64,000 nucleotides of DNA from JACKFB01 sp041389525 (lineage in GTDB: Bacteria; Myxococcota_A; UBA9042; PHBI01; JACKFB01), in the NCBI GenBank assembly GCA_041389525.1, contig JAWKRR010000039.1:9621-73620 (forward strand), written 5' to 3'. How positions within the stretch are numbered: position 1 is the first letter of the stretch; each line of letters starts with the position of its first letter. Below, piece after piece: positions 63,546-64,000 of this stretch. A program made the translations under genes and the position numbers. Below the pieces are notes generated by a model. The model searched no databases. It saw only the letters and a program-made list of their open reading frames with translations, and had not been told where the DNA came from.

Positions 63546-63920
63546 ATGATTCCCGATCACCTCATCCTGAAAGTGAACGATATCGACGAGAGCGTCGGCT
63601 TCTACACGACCGTCCTGGGCTGGACGGACGAGGGGCCGCAGGGCCCGTTCCGTGTGCTGCGACTCTCTGCGGAGTTCACGATCCAGCTCGCCCCCTGGGG
63701 TACGGAGGGGGGAGAGCACCTGGCGTTTTCGATGAGCCCTACGGAGTTCGACCAGGTGTTCGAGCGGATCCGCCAAGCGGGGATCCCGTATGGCGACGCC
63801 TTTCACACGGTCGGCCAAATGAACGGCCCGGGCGTGGAGGTAGGTGCCCAAGGAGAGGGCGCCTCGCTCTACTTCTTCGACCCAAATCATCACCTGCTGG
63901 AGATCCGGTTCTACCCGTGA
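63546..63920 (+). CDS. VOC (glyoxalase/bleomycin-resistance) family protein
   Basis: A 124-residue metalloprotein of the vicinal-oxygen-chelate fold. IPDHLILKVNDIDESVGFYT and the paired beta-alpha-beta-beta-beta module ending SLYFFDPNHHLLEIRFYP carry the usual metal ligands (His4 and the Glu of LEIR). The function may be dioxygenase, isomerase or antibiotic binding and cannot be told. I prefer ATG 63546; GTG 63507 would add 13 residues with a weak GGGGCGG upstream. No gene follows before the window end. Confidence 0.8.
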   Translation: MIPDHLILKVNDIDESVGFYTTVLGWTDEGPQGPFRVLRLSAEFTIQLAPWGTEGGEHLAFSMSPTEFDQVFERIRQAGIPYGDAFHTVGQMNGPGVEVGAQGEGASLYFFDPNHHLLEIRFYP

Positions 63921-64000
63921 CCGGGGGGTGAGCCGAAGCGACCCGTGGGGATGGCGGGCTCGCGCGGGTTGGGTGGGCGTGTGAGGTGGTGCACCGATGC

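Overview
The window looks like a chromosomal segment of a high-GC Myxococcota-like (former deltaproteobacterial) genome. The evidence is the strong G/C preference at third codon positions, many lipoproteins with Asp/Thr/Gly-rich linkers, a giant lipoprotein built from about 50 Cys-rich 'CDDGNPCT' type repeats, an AgmX/PglI-type C-terminal domain and abundant signalling proteins. No phage, insertion sequence or CRISPR array was seen. Several genes carry single-base indels, densest at 1-2.4 kb and 51.2-52.2 kb, so this is probably a draft or long-read assembly with residual errors.

Layout. 0-2.4 kb: frameshifted LysM protein (-), trmH and glpX (+). 2.5-6.4 kb: an operon of a zinc-ribbon protein, a CinA/MoCF-type protein, mtnP, a PfkB kinase and psd, closed by a strong terminator. 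6.5-8.9 kb: two lipoproteins and a DUF721/DciA-like protein (-). 9.0-10.5 kb: tRNA-Val, rpmI, rplT, ihfA, tRNA-Pro. 10.5-15 kb: NRDE protein and YggX-like protein (-), then a SWIM-SNF2 helicase (+). 15-16.5 kb (-): a UshA-like metallophosphatase interrupted by one in-frame UGA, with a hairpin resembling a bacterial SECIS directly behind it. This is a candidate selenoprotein and the main find. 16.6-25.8 kb: lipoproteins, a metallophosphoesterase coupled to a TlpA-like thioredoxin, two phosphatase-fold proteins and rdgB. 25.9-28.7 kb: tldD-pmbA. 29.3-31 kb: methylmalonyl-CoA mutase-type large subunit (-).

31.2-41.4 kb is an amino-acid/acyl metabolism cluster. It has a 1620-residue aldehyde dehydrogenase-aminotransferase-GNAT-degenerate aminotransferase fusion, coupled to a C45-type Ntn hydrolase and followed by CoA-transferase subunit A. 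Facing these are CoA-transferase subunit B, an M20 peptidase, a HAD-like protein and proC. 41.6-48.2 kb (-) is a sensory operon: triple-REC diguanylate cyclase, TonB-dependent receptor, ABC-type substrate-binding protein and histidine kinase, with no ABC permease or ATPase. 48.4-51.2 kb: tRNA-Leu(CAA), a PP2C-cyclic nucleotide-binding fusion, a lipoprotein and a 37-residue basic protein. 51.2-53 kb: two glycosyltransferases (-). 53.2-58.2 kb: the giant Cys-rich lipoprotein. 58.5-63.9 kb: tRNA-Leu(CAG), an acyl-CoA operon (two enoyl-CoA hydratases, an MDR oxidoreductase, 3-hydroxyacyl-CoA dehydrogenase), ychF and a VOC protein.

Translational coupling is common: ten gene pairs share a GTGA stop/start overlap. 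Putative promoters follow TTGac-N16-18-TAnnnT.
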